NCBI GenBank assembly: GCA_965221555.1
Contig: OZ244895.1
Location: 2,914,001 to 2,978,000, forward strand
Source of the DNA: JAJEAD01 sp965221555
GTDB taxonomy: Bacteria > Pseudomonadota > Gammaproteobacteria > HK1
DNA: 64,000 nucleotides
Direction of reading: 5' to 3'
The notes below the pieces were generated by a model. The model was not told the DNA's origin. It was given only the letters and a program-made list of their open reading frames with translations, and did not search any database. The translations under genes and the position numbers were made by a program. Shown piece by piece: positions 8,676 to 16,795 of this stretch. Position 1 is the stretch's first letter; each line of letters starts with the position of its first letter.

Positions 8676-9494
8676 GGGGTTGACCGCCAGACACTCCCCG
8701 AAGGCGATGGCTCCGAAGGCGCCGGGGTGGCTCTTCCACTCGTCGAGCGCGTGGCGCCACCCGTCGAACTGCTCCTGGGTCGCCAGGCCGAACTTGGTTG
8801 CCGCCGCCACGACATCGGGCGAAAAGAACCAGCCGCTGACGAAGGTGTGAAAGAAGGCCACGTCTTCAGAAGCGCTGTACATGTCGAAGGAGGCCGACGC
8901 CCGCGCCTCGGTGAATCCCGCGTCGAGGAAACGGGCCTTGAGGTGCTTGCCCATATGGGGATGGCCTCGATTGGCCGCCACCAGCCTCGCGAACGTGTCC
9001 CATGCGCCCTGGACCGCGTCATCGGCGGGCGCCATGAACGCCGACGAGATAATCGCTTCGCGGCCCGCGATGAGGCCACCGGGCTTGAGCACGCGCTTGA
9101 CCTCTCTCAGGGTGGCTTCGGTATCGGGAACGTGCATGAGCAGGGTATGGCAGTGGGCGACGTCGAAGTAATCGTCCTCGAAGGGAAGAGCGGTCACGTC
9201 GCCGACGTGAAAGGTGGCGTTCTCGTGCCCGCCGCCCGCCGCGGCCGCCCGCGCCAGCTCGATCTGCGATGCCTCCATGTCGATGCCGTGCAGCTCCCCC
9301 GGCTCCACCGCCCTGGCCAGCCCGACCGACAAGGTGCCGGGCCCGCAACCGAAGTCGAGGACCTTCTGCCCGGGCGCAAGATGGGGAAGCAGGTAAGCGG
9401 CGTGGGTCTTCGCGCTGCGCCGATTGAGCATCTGACGAAACTCTTCGCTGTAGCCCATGGTGTACTCGGCGCTCGCAGGGGTATTCTCGGACAT
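8673..9494 (-). CDS. Class I SAM-dependent methyltransferase (UbiE/Methyltransf_11-like)
   Basis: This is a 273-residue Rossmann-fold methyltransferase. Motif I is 'VLDFGCGPGTLSVGLA'; the acidic end of strand 2 is 'GIDMEASQIELAR'; motif II/III are 'DVTALPFEDDYFDVAHC' and 'VKRVLKPGGLIAG'. The N-terminal stretch 'YSEEFRQMLNRRSAKTHAAYLLPHL' is usual for this group, whose members methylate small molecules. ATG 9494 is chosen because GAGGAG lies nine bases upstream; an ORF open to 9518 has no such site. The stop lies in a MITE end. The gene diverges from a thioesterase at 9629. The substrate is unknown. Confidence 0.85.
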   Translation of the reverse strand: MSENTPASAEYTMGYSEEFRQMLNRRSAKTHAAYLLPHLAPGQKVLDFGCGPGTLSVGLARAVEPGELHGIDMEASQIELARAAAAGGGHENATFHVGDVTALPFEDDYFDVAHCHTLLMHVPDTEATLREVKRVLKPGGLIAGREAIISSAFMAPADDAVQGAWDTFARLVAANRGHPHMGKHLKARFLDAGFTEARASASFDMYSASEDVAFFHTFVSGWFFSPDVVAAATKFGLATQEQFDGWRHALDEWKSHPGAFGAIAFGECLAVNP

Positions 9495-9628
9495 CGGTGC
9501 AGGCTCCTCTTCGGCCATCTGGTGCGGTGGGGGGCAGCATCGGGCGGACGGAATCTCCGCGCAAGACGACGACGCCCGGGCTTTTCCCGCGTAAGGTAAG
9601 GACAGTTGATTATCACGGTTGTCAGTTC

Positions 9629-10087
9629 ATGAACAACTGGTTCGAGACCACCCGCGGCGTCGTGTTTCCCTGGCACTGCGACCACTACGGGCACATGAGC
9701 GCCCGCTGGTACGTGCACCACTTCGACGACTCGAGCATGCACATCTGGACCGCGGCCGGTCTCGCGCAATCGCGGACCCGCAAGCGAGGCGTGGACACCG
9801 TGGTCGCGCGCTACACCGTGGATTACATCCAGGAGATGCACGCCGGCCAGCTCCTGGTGGTGCGCTCCGCCTTCGTGCGTATCGGCAACAAGAGCGTCAC
9901 CCACCGGCACCGCATGTACGACGCCGACGAGGGCACGCTGCACGCGTCGCTCGAATGCGTGGAGGTGTTCTTCGATCCCGAGACGCGCCGCTCGACGTCG
10001 ATGCCGGACGACATCCGCGCCGTCCTCGAGGGAAAGCTCGGAGATCCGGAGGAAGACTGGTCCGCGGGGCTTGGCCCCGAATCGTGA
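9629..10087 (+). CDS. 4-hydroxybenzoyl-CoA-thioesterase-fold (hotdog) protein
   Basis: This 152-residue protein has the hotdog thioesterase pattern. 'VVFPWHCDHYGHMSARWYVHHFDDS' holds the Asp/His-Gly-His-x-N/S-like catalytic strand-helix region of 4HBT enzymes. It is followed by 'VDTVVARYTVDYIQEMHAGQLLVVRSAFVRIG' and 'HRHRMYDADEGTLHASLECVEVFFD'. The family hydrolyses acyl-CoA or aryl-CoA thioesters in the cytoplasm. The ATG at 9629 gives the expected length; an upstream open frame back to 9497 overlaps the methyltransferase leader and looks non-coding. No clear ribosome site is present. It lies 79 bases upstream of the ureohydrolase and may be co-transcribed. Confidence 0.83.
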   Translation: MNNWFETTRGVVFPWHCDHYGHMSARWYVHHFDDSSMHIWTAAGLAQSRTRKRGVDTVVARYTVDYIQEMHAGQLLVVRSAFVRIGNKSVTHRHRMYDADEGTLHASLECVEVFFDPETRRSTSMPDDIRAVLEGKLGDPEEDWSAGLGPES

Positions 10088-10166
10088 TCGGCGCGAGGAC
10101 GCCCGAATGCCCGCCGCCGCGGCATTGTAGGATGCGCTCCTTCCCGGCTTCTTCGAGGTGGACGCC

Positions 10167-11120
10167 ATGAACACGGCAACGCGGCCCGTCGGCTCCTTCA
10201 TGGGCATTCCGCACGCGCGGGAGGTGGGCGACGCGAAGGCGGCCATCCTCGGCATCCCCTTCGACTGCGGGCTGCACCCGGTGCGCATGGGCGCGCGCAT
10301 GGGTCCCGCCGCGATTCGCGAACAGTCCCACCTCGTGCGGCCCTACCAGCCTCCGCTGTGGGACCGGAACCCGCTGGAAGAGCTGGGCGCGGTGGACCTC
10401 GGAGATGTCGACGTGGTGCTCGGCGACATCATCGAGACCTACGCGCGCATCGAGGAGGCGGTGCACGGCATCGCCGCCGCGGGCGCGGTGCCGATCACGT
10501 TCGGCGGCGACGGCGCGGTGACCCTGCCCCAGCTCCGGGCGCTTCGCAAACACCATCCCGATCTGGCGCTGCTGCACTTCGATGCGCACACCGACACCTA
10601 TCCCGACGAAGACGCGGCGCCCGGGAGCAACGAACGCCGCTTCAATCCCGCCACCACCTTCGCGCGGGCCGCGGAAGAAGGCATCGTCGACGTCAGCCAC
10701 TCTCTGCACGTCGGGGCGCGCGGCACGATATCGATGAGCGGGGTGTTCGAGTTCACCCGCGCCAAGGGCTTCGAGCTGATATCCGGCCAGGACATGCTGG
10801 CGATGGGCATCGAACGCCTGCTCACGCACCTGCGCGAGCGGGTCGCGGGCCGGCCGGTCTACCTGTGCTGGGACATGGACTTCTTCGACCCTTCGTGCGC
10901 GCCCGGCGTGTTCACGCCCACCTGGGGCGGCGTCTCCGCGCGCGAGGGCCTCACCATCCTGCAGGGACTCGCCGGCCTCGACATCGTCGCCACCGACGTC
11001 AACACCCTCTCCCCGCTCTACGACGTCGGCGGCATGAGCGCGTTCCTCGCCGCCACCTGCGTGATGGAATGCGTGCATCTCGCGTGGCGTGCCGTGCGCG
11101 CACGCGAGGCTCGGGGTTGA
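10167..11120 (+). CDS. Ureohydrolase (arginase/agmatinase family) lacking one metal His
   Basis: This is a 317-residue manganese or nickel-type ureohydrolase that would release urea from a guanidino compound. The central ligand block 'LLHFDAHTDTYPDE' (Asp-x-His-x-Asp) and the late block 'CWDMDFFDPSCAPG' (Asp-x-Asp) are intact. The first metal-binding segment, normally G-G-D-H-S, reads 'FGGDGAVTLPQL': the His that binds the first metal is replaced by Gly. The N-terminal 'GIPFDCGLHPVRMGARMGPAAIRE' matches the agmatinase pattern. ATG 10167 is preferred to GTG 10158 because GAGG sits at a suitable distance. The stop TGA at 11118 lies in a MITE end. It may be a mono-metal or altered-specificity enzyme. 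Confidence 0.83.
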   Translation: MNTATRPVGSFMGIPHAREVGDAKAAILGIPFDCGLHPVRMGARMGPAAIREQSHLVRPYQPPLWDRNPLEELGAVDLGDVDVVLGDIIETYARIEEAVHGIAAAGAVPITFGGDGAVTLPQLRALRKHHPDLALLHFDAHTDTYPDEDAAPGSNERRFNPATTFARAAEEGIVDVSHSLHVGARGTISMSGVFEFTRAKGFELISGQDMLAMGIERLLTHLRERVAGRPVYLCWDMDFFDPSCAPGVFTPTWGGVSAREGLTILQGLAGLDIVATDVNTLSPLYDVGGMSAFLAATCVMECVHLAWRAVRAREARG

Positions 11121-11155
11121 CCCGCGAATCTCACCGGATTTCGTAGCGATGACGG
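11118..11155 (+). repeat. Solo left end of the MITE family
   Basis: The sequence TGACCCGCGAATCTCACCGG followed by ATTTCGTAGCGATGACGGCGC aligns with the left end of the copy at 58135 (TAGCCCGGATGTTTCACCGA, TTTTCGTAGCGAGGGCGCC). No matching body or right end follows in the rest of the gap to 11314. It supplies the TGA stop of the ureohydrolase. Confidence 0.6.
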
Positions 11156-11313
11156 CGCAGAGCTCCCGAACCCGGGAGGCGTTGCGCCGGTCATGGCGAC
11201 CGCGGCCCACGGGACTGAGCCGGCATGACCCGGACTCTCGGAATTGATACGCTCGCTCTCGCCTGTCGGCCCAAGGCGGCGGGTGCAGACCTAGGCTCAC
11301 CGAATCCCCCAAA

Positions 11314-12033
11314 TTGCCTGCCCCCTCTCCGACTCTGCGCGCGCTCACCCTCGACGCCACCGGCACTCTGATTGCCTTGGCGCGACCGGCGGGGGAGACC
11401 TACGCCGAGGTCGCCCGCGGCTTCGGCGCCCTTCTCGACCCCGAAACGGTGGAGACCGCGCTTCACACCGCGCTCTCGGAGATGTCGCCGCTCTGCTTCC
11501 CCGGCGCATCGCCAAGCCGGATCCCCGGTCTCGAACGGGGCTGGTGGCGCGAGCTCGTGGGCCGCGTCGTCGACGCAGCGGGCGGGGTCGAATCCTTCAA
11601 CCCCTTCTTCGACGCCCTCTACGAGCACTACGCGCGGGGCGGCGCGTGGCGCGCCTATCCCGAGGCGGTCGAGACCTTGCAAGCGCTACGCGCGCGCGGC
11701 TGCCGCACCGCGGTGATTTCCAACTTCGACTCCCGCCTCATGAACATCCTGCGCGCACTCGAACTCGACCACTATTTCGACCTCGTGACCTATTCGAGCG
11801 CGAGCGGCGCGGCCAAACCGGAGGGCGCAATCTTCGCCCTCACCCTCTCGCGTCTGGGCGTGGCGCCGGAGGAAGCCTTGCACGCCGGAAACGATCCCCG
11901 CACCGACGTCGAGGGCGCGCGCGCCGCCGGCCTCATCGGAGTGCTCGTGGACCGCAGCCTGGAACACGCCGATGCCGAGCGCGGGGTCATCTCGTCGCTT
12001 GAGGACCTCTTGGCCTGGTTCGGGGCGAGCTGA
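11314..12033 (+). CDS. HAD-superfamily hydrolase (HDHD3/REG-2-like)
   Basis: This is a 239-residue haloacid dehalogenase-like phosphatase. Motif I is 'LTLDATGTLI', with the nucleophile Asp but Thr in place of the usual second Asp; this D-A-x-G-T-L form is known in the HDHD3/REG-2 branch. Motif II is 'TAVISNFDSR', motif III 'GAAKPEGAIFALTLSRLG', motif IV 'ALHAGNDPRTDVEGARAAGL'. A helical cap lies between residues about 20 and 120. The TTG at 11314 is the only reasonable start before motif I. It follows the ureohydrolase by about 190 bases. The natural phosphorylated substrate is unknown. Confidence 0.82.
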   Translation: MPAPSPTLRALTLDATGTLIALARPAGETYAEVARGFGALLDPETVETALHTALSEMSPLCFPGASPSRIPGLERGWWRELVGRVVDAAGGVESFNPFFDALYEHYARGGAWRAYPEAVETLQALRARGCRTAVISNFDSRLMNILRALELDHYFDLVTYSSASGAAKPEGAIFALTLSRLGVAPEEALHAGNDPRTDVEGARAAGLIGVLVDRSLEHADAERGVISSLEDLLAWFGAS

Positions 12034-12036
12034 ACG

Positions 12037-12163
12037 CAAAGTCCTTCACGCGCTTCGTTGCAGCAGGCTGCCGACACGAAGTCGTTGCGGCGCGACAGAG
12101 CAAGGCGCGCCAACGCGAGCAAAACCACGTCCGTAGCGGCAAACCGGTGAAACTGGCGGCTCA
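12037..12163 (+). mobile_element. MITE fragment, right half
   Basis: This 127-bp fragment matches the right part of the long copy at 5671: both share GCCGACACGAAGTCGTTGCG and the following GCGCGAC. It ends in CGGTGAAACTGGCGGCTCA, whose reverse complement begins with the TGA stop of the amidohydrolase at 12161. The left half is missing. It lies between the convergent HAD and amidohydrolase genes. Confidence 0.7.
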
Positions 12164-13507
12164 GGCGGCGTAAGCGCCGAAGCGCGCATGAAAGCGCTCC
12201 CACGCGGCCGCGCCGGCCACCGCCGCCCGCTCGATGAGCGCGTCTTCGTCGAGGCCGAGGAGCACGCCGTCACGCACCAGCACCCGGCCGTCGACGAGGA
12301 CCGTCTCCACGTCCTTGGCGTGCGCGTGATAGACCAGGGTGCGCACGGGATCGGTAACCGGGGTCAGGCCGAAACGGCGCATGTCCACGAGCTGGATGTC
12401 CGCCTGTTTCCCGGCCTCGATCGAGCCGATGCGGTCCGAAAGCCCCACCGCGCGCGCCGAACCGATGGTGGCGAGCGCGAGCGCCTCCGGCGCCTGCATC
12501 ACCTCGGGACTGTCGGCGCGGATGCGCGCGACCGCGACGCAGGAGCGAACCAGGTCAAAGAAGTCGGAGAAGTAGTTGTCGATGCCGAGACCGACCGTGA
12601 CGCCGCGCTCGCGCATCGTCGCCACCGGCGCGATCTCGCCGCGAAACTGATTCATCAGCGGGCAATGGGCGACACGCGTGCCGGTTTCGGCGAGGGTGTC
12701 GAGGTCCGCCTCGCCGATCGTGTAGCAGTGCACGGCCAGCACGTCCTCGCCGAGCAAGCCGTTGGCCCGCGCGTACGCTACGGGCTCCATCCCGTGAATA
12801 TCCCGCGTCATCTCCGCCTCGCCGGTTCCGAGGTGGATCGAGAGGCGCGCGCCGAGCCGGTCCGCGGCCGCGCGAAGCGCCCGCATGAGCTCGGGCGACG
12901 AGGTGGCGACGCCGTTGGTGGTGATCACGCCGCTCACCCGCCCCCCGGCCGCACCGTCGCACTCGCGCGCGAGTCCCACCGCCCGATCGAGTTGCCGACG
13001 TCTCTCGGATTCGTCGAACACCGTGTGTCCGCCCATGAGCCGCTCGAGATCGACGTCATGGGTCATGAGGCCGACCGAGGCCCGGATCCCCGATTCCTCG
13101 ATGAAGGGCAGGAGCGCCTCGGCGTCCTCCTCCATCTGGAACACGGTGGTCACGCCTCCGCGGATCAGCTCCGCGACCGCGAGACTGCCGAGCGCTTCGC
13201 GCTCATCGTTACGCATCACCATGCTCATCGGCAGGTAGACGCGGTGGGTGGGCGCGTAGCCGATGTCCTCGGCGCGGCCGCGGAACACCGTGTATCCGAG
13301 GTGGTTGTGCGCGCTGACGAAGCCGGGCAGCGCGATGCGCCCCCGCGCATCGATGACCTCGCACCCTTCCGGCGCCCGGGCCGCGACCTCGTCGCTCGGT
13401 CCAACCTCGACGATGCGCGTTCCCTCGACGCGCACCGCGCCGGGTGCGAGGATCGATCCGGCCTCGTCCATGGTGATGATCGTGGCGTCACGAATGAGCA
13501 GCGACAT
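12161..13507 (-). CDS. Amidohydrolase family protein (cytosine deaminase/chlorohydrolase-like)
   Basis: This is a 448-residue metal-dependent amidohydrolase. The first metal motif is 'VSAHNHLGYTVF' (His-x-His). Further ligands lie in 'LSIHLGTGEAEM', 'VLAVHCYTIGEADL' and 'GLGIDNYFSDFFDLVRS', where Asp replaces the more usual G-T-D context. The C-terminus has the closing strand 'VLVDGRVLVRDG'. ATG 13507 has GGGAGG seven bases upstream. It shares the superfamily with the gene at 1705, but the metal-site contexts differ and the two are not recent duplicates. It is divergent from the aromatic amino acid decarboxylase. The substrate is unknown; deamination or hydrolysis of a cyclic amide is the family norm. 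Confidence 0.87.
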   Translation of the reverse strand: MSLLIRDATIITMDEAGSILAPGAVRVEGTRIVEVGPSDEVAARAPEGCEVIDARGRIALPGFVSAHNHLGYTVFRGRAEDIGYAPTHRVYLPMSMVMRNDEREALGSLAVAELIRGGVTTVFQMEEDAEALLPFIEESGIRASVGLMTHDVDLERLMGGHTVFDESERRRQLDRAVGLARECDGAAGGRVSGVITTNGVATSSPELMRALRAAADRLGARLSIHLGTGEAEMTRDIHGMEPVAYARANGLLGEDVLAVHCYTIGEADLDTLAETGTRVAHCPLMNQFRGEIAPVATMRERGVTVGLGIDNYFSDFFDLVRSCVAVARIRADSPEVMQAPEALALATIGSARAVGLSDRIGSIEAGKQADIQLVDMRRFGLTPVTDPVRTLVYHAHAKDVETVLVDGRVLVRDGVLLGLDEDALIERAAVAGAAAWERFHARFGAYAA

Positions 13508-13618
13508 GGGGAACCTCCCGCGGACATCTTTCGTCGATCCGGCATCGGATCCTAAGCGTTACGTGCGCCTCATGGGGCAACTGCCGATCAAGTGGAACGC
13601 CACCCCGGGAGAGGAATC

Positions 13619-15049
13619 GTGAGCGACACCCCCACCCACATGTCCCCGGACGAATTTCGGCGCGCCGGGCGCCTCGTCGTCGACTGGATCGCCCGCTACA
13701 TGGAGGAAGTCGAGCGCTATCCGGTGCTCTCGCCGGCGCAACCCGGCGAGGTGCGGGCCAAGCTGCCCCCGCGCCCTCCCCCCGGGGGCGACGAGGTGGA
13801 GGCCTGGCTCGCGGACATGGAAGAGATCGTCATGCCGGGGATCACCCACTGGCAGTCGCCGAACTTCTTCGCCTTCTTCCCCGCCAACGCCTCCGGCCCC
13901 GCGATCCTCGGCGACCTGCTCGCGGCGGGGCTGGGAGTACAGGGCATGCTGTGGGCCACGAGCCCCGCCTGCACCGAGGTCGAGACCCACGTGCTCGACT
14001 GGCTGGTGGGCATGCTGGGACTGCCGGAGCGCTTCCTCTCGACCGGCGCCGGCGGTGGGGTGATCCAGGACACCGCGTCGAGCGCGAGCCTCTGCGCCCT
14101 GCTCGCGGCGCGCGAGCGCGCCACCGGCTTCGCGAGCAACGAGCGGGGTACCGACGGGCAGCGTCTCGTCGCCTACACCTCGGACCAGGCCCACTCCTCG
14201 ATCGAAAAGGCGGTGAAGATCGCGGGCATCGGGCGCGAGAACCTGCGCCTCGTCGCGGTCGACGCCGACTTCGCGATGCGCCCGGACGCCCTTGCCGAGG
14301 CGATCGCGGCGGACCGCGCGTGCGGGCGCGCGCCCTTCTTCGTGTGCGCCACCGCCGGCACGACCTCCTCCACCGCCCTCGATCCGGTGCGCGCGATCGG
14401 GGAGATCTGCGCCCGGGAGGGGCTATGGCTGCACGTCGACGGCGCCCACTCCGGCTCCGCCGCGCTCGCACCGGAGCTGCGCTTCGTGAACGACGGACTC
14501 GAGCTCGCGGACAGCTACTGCTTCAACCCGCACAAGTGGATGCTCACCAACTTCGACTGCGACTGCATGTACGTGGCCGAGCGCGCCGCGCTCATCAAGA
14601 GCCTGAGCGTGCTGCCGGAGTACCTGCGCAACCGGGCGACGGAGAGCGAGGCGGTGTTCGACTACCGCGACTGGCACGTGCCGCTCGGCCGGCGCTTCCG
14701 GGCGCTCAAGCTGTGGTTCGTGATCCGCCACTACGGCGAGGAGGGGCTGCGCGCCCACGTCCGCCGCCATGTCGCCCTCGCGCAAGCCTTCGCGTCCTGG
14801 GTGGAAAACGACCCCCGCTTCGAGCTCGCGGCCCCCGCGCCGCTCAGCCTGGTGTGCTTCCGCCATCGGGGCGGGGACGACGCAAACCAGCGCCTCCTGG
14901 ACGCCCTCAACGCTTCCGGTCGCCTCTACCTCACCCACACCCGCCTGGACGGCAAGCTGACGCTGCGCATGGCGATCGGCGCCACCGGCACCGAGCGGCG
15001 CCACGTGGAGGCGGCGTGGGGCGCGATCCGCGAGCTCGCGCCGGACTGA
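13619..15049 (+). CDS. Aromatic-L-amino-acid decarboxylase-type PLP enzyme
   Basis: This 476-residue group II decarboxylase converts aromatic amino acids such as tryptophan, DOPA or phenylalanine to amines. The N-terminal 'FRRAGRLVVDWIARYMEEVERYPV' and 'PNFFAFFPANASGPAILGDLL' are typical. 'VDGAHSGSAALAPE' holds the PLP-pyridine Asp, and 'SYCFNPHKWMLTNFDCDCMYV' holds the Schiff-base Lys preceded by His. The GTG at 13619 is the start because GAGAGGA precedes it by four bases; the open frame back to 13592 lacks such a site. Length is as expected (about 480). With kynureninase nearby it points to tryptophan-family amino acid turnover. Specificity is not determined. Confidence 0.9.
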   Translation: MSDTPTHMSPDEFRRAGRLVVDWIARYMEEVERYPVLSPAQPGEVRAKLPPRPPPGGDEVEAWLADMEEIVMPGITHWQSPNFFAFFPANASGPAILGDLLAAGLGVQGMLWATSPACTEVETHVLDWLVGMLGLPERFLSTGAGGGVIQDTASSASLCALLAARERATGFASNERGTDGQRLVAYTSDQAHSSIEKAVKIAGIGRENLRLVAVDADFAMRPDALAEAIAADRACGRAPFFVCATAGTTSSTALDPVRAIGEICAREGLWLHVDGAHSGSAALAPELRFVNDGLELADSYCFNPHKWMLTNFDCDCMYVAERAALIKSLSVLPEYLRNRATESEAVFDYRDWHVPLGRRFRALKLWFVIRHYGEEGLRAHVRRHVALAQAFASWVENDPRFELAAPAPLSLVCFRHRGGDDANQRLLDALNASGRLYLTHTRLDGKLTLRMAIGATGTERRHVEAAWGAIRELAPD

Positions 15050-15073
15050 TCGTGAATCAGTGAGAGGGGGCCC

Positions 15074-16795
15074 TCAGCGCGCCGCGCCCCGGCGCGCCGC
15101 GGTCGCGGCGCCGTCGACGCTGCCGTCCGCCGCCAGCACCACGCCGTAGTCGCGCGCCGCGGCTTCCACGCTGACCAGCTCGTTCCTCACGTCGTCGCGA
15201 ACCCGCTCGGGATCGCGCTCGAAGGGGTCGCCGTAGCCGCCGCCGCCCGGCATCTCCATGACGAGGCGCCCGCCCGCCGGCACCGGCTGGCGGCCCTTGC
15301 CGCGGAGCTCGGTCCCGTCGCCGGTATACATGCGCCCGGTGCGCCCCGCCGCCCCGCCCTGGCGCCCGCGCGCGGGATAGGTGATGCGGTCGAACATCGA
15401 GGAGATCGCGAAGGGGGCCTCCTCCGCGCTGGTGATCTCCATGATCTGGCCGGTGCCGCCGCGGTGACGGCCGGGTCCGCCCGAGTCCTGGCGGTACTCC
15501 TTGCGCCAGACGATGATGGGCGCGATCGCCTCGTTGATCTCCACCGGCGTGTTGCGCACTCCGGAGGGAAAGGCGGTGGCGGAGAGACCGTCCGCCCGCG
15601 GACGCGCGCCGGTGCCGCCGTTGTGGAAGAGCGAGACGGTGAAGGGGGTGGCGTCGCCGGCGCGGCCCGCAACGCCGTGACCGGCGTAGAGCACCGGGTT
15701 CCACAGGCACGAGGTACCCTCCGCCGGCACCTGACCTTCGAGCGCCGGCTCCAGGCAGCCGAGCACCACGTCGGGCAGCATCTGGCCGATGGCGTGGCGG
15801 GCGGCCACCGCGCACGGATGGGGGGCGTTCAGGATGCACCCGGGCGGGGCGCTGACCCGCACCGGGGCGAGCGAGCCGGTGTTGTTCGGTACGCTCGACC
15901 CGATCACGCAGCGCGCGCCGAAGGAGGCGTAAGCCTGGGTGTAGGTGATCGGCACGTTGATGCCGTAGGCGGAGACGGGCGAGGTGCCGTCGAAGTCGAT
16001 GTCGATGCCGGTCTCGCCGATGGCGAGCTTCGCGACGAGGTCGAGCGGCTCGTCGTAGCCGTCGATCCGCATGTGGTTCTCGTAAGTCCCGAAAGGCAGC
16101 GCGCGTATCTCCTCCAGCATCGACCGGTGGGAGCTCTCCATGATGAACCCGCCGAGCTCCTCGACGCCGTCGAGCCCGAACTCGTCCATCATCTCCAGCA
16201 GGCGCGCGACTCCGGTATCGTTGCACGCGCCGAGGGAGTAGAAGTCGCCCTCCACCTGCACCGGCTCGCGCACGTTGGCCCGCACGATCTCCAGCAGGGA
16301 CTCGTTCATCACCCCTTCGCGGGCGAGGTGCATGATGGGCAGGTAGATGCCTTCCTCGTACACCTGCCGGCCGTCCGGTCCGAACCCGAGTCCGCCGACG
16401 TCGACCACGTGGCTGGTGCTCGCGAAGAGGGCGACGGCGCGCCCGCGCCGGAAGGCGGGGGTGACCACGGTGAAGTCGTGCAGGTGCCCGGTGCCCATCC
16501 AGGGGTCGTTGGTGATATAGATGTCGCCTTCTCGCATCGTGGCGATGGGAAACTTCTCGAGGAAGAAGCCCACCGAGGCGGCCATCGCGTTCACGTGGCC
16601 CGGGGTGCCGGTCACGGCCTGGGCGAGCATGCGTCCTTCGAGGTCGAAGACCCCGGCGGAGAGGTCGCCGGCCTCGCGCACGGTGTTGGAGAACGCGGTG
16701 CGGATGAGGGTCTGGGCCTGTTCCTCGACCACCGCGATGAGGCGGTTCCACATGAGCTGATTGTGGATCCGCGACAGAGGGGAATTGGCGCTCAT
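15074..16795 (-). CDS. hyuB: Hydantoinase B/oxoprolinase family protein
   Basis: This is a 573-residue HyuB-type subunit of ATP-dependent cyclic-amide or ketone-acting enzymes (N-methylhydantoinase, 5-oxoprolinase, acetone carboxylase, caprolactamase families). Signature segments are 'NQLMWNRLIAVVEEQAQTLIRTAFSNTVREAGDLSAGVFD', 'FPIATMREGDIYITNDPWMGTGHLHDF' and 'GPGRHRGGTGQIMEI'. 'MPGGGGYGDPFERDPERV' near the C-terminus is also typical. Its ATG overlaps the hyuA stop by four bases, so the two are translationally coupled and form one enzyme. The gene is convergent with the decarboxylase, with only 24 bases between the stops. The ring or acyl substrate cannot be assigned. Confidence 0.92.
   Translation of the reverse strand: MSANSPLSRIHNQLMWNRLIAVVEEQAQTLIRTAFSNTVREAGDLSAGVFDLEGRMLAQAVTGTPGHVNAMAASVGFFLEKFPIATMREGDIYITNDPWMGTGHLHDFTVVTPAFRRGRAVALFASTSHVVDVGGLGFGPDGRQVYEEGIYLPIMHLAREGVMNESLLEIVRANVREPVQVEGDFYSLGACNDTGVARLLEMMDEFGLDGVEELGGFIMESSHRSMLEEIRALPFGTYENHMRIDGYDEPLDLVAKLAIGETGIDIDFDGTSPVSAYGINVPITYTQAYASFGARCVIGSSVPNNTGSLAPVRVSAPPGCILNAPHPCAVAARHAIGQMLPDVVLGCLEPALEGQVPAEGTSCLWNPVLYAGHGVAGRAGDATPFTVSLFHNGGTGARPRADGLSATAFPSGVRNTPVEINEAIAPIIVWRKEYRQDSGGPGRHRGGTGQIMEITSAEEAPFAISSMFDRITYPARGRQGGAAGRTGRMYTGDGTELRGKGRQPVPAGGRLVMEMPGGGGYGDPFERDPERVRDDVRNELVSVEAAARDYGVVLAADGSVDGAATAARRGAAR

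Noticed and set aside
15045..15073. Terminator between the convergent decarboxylase and hyuB genes
   Set aside because: The only inverted repeat (CTGAT/ATCAG) is five bases long and has no T-run.
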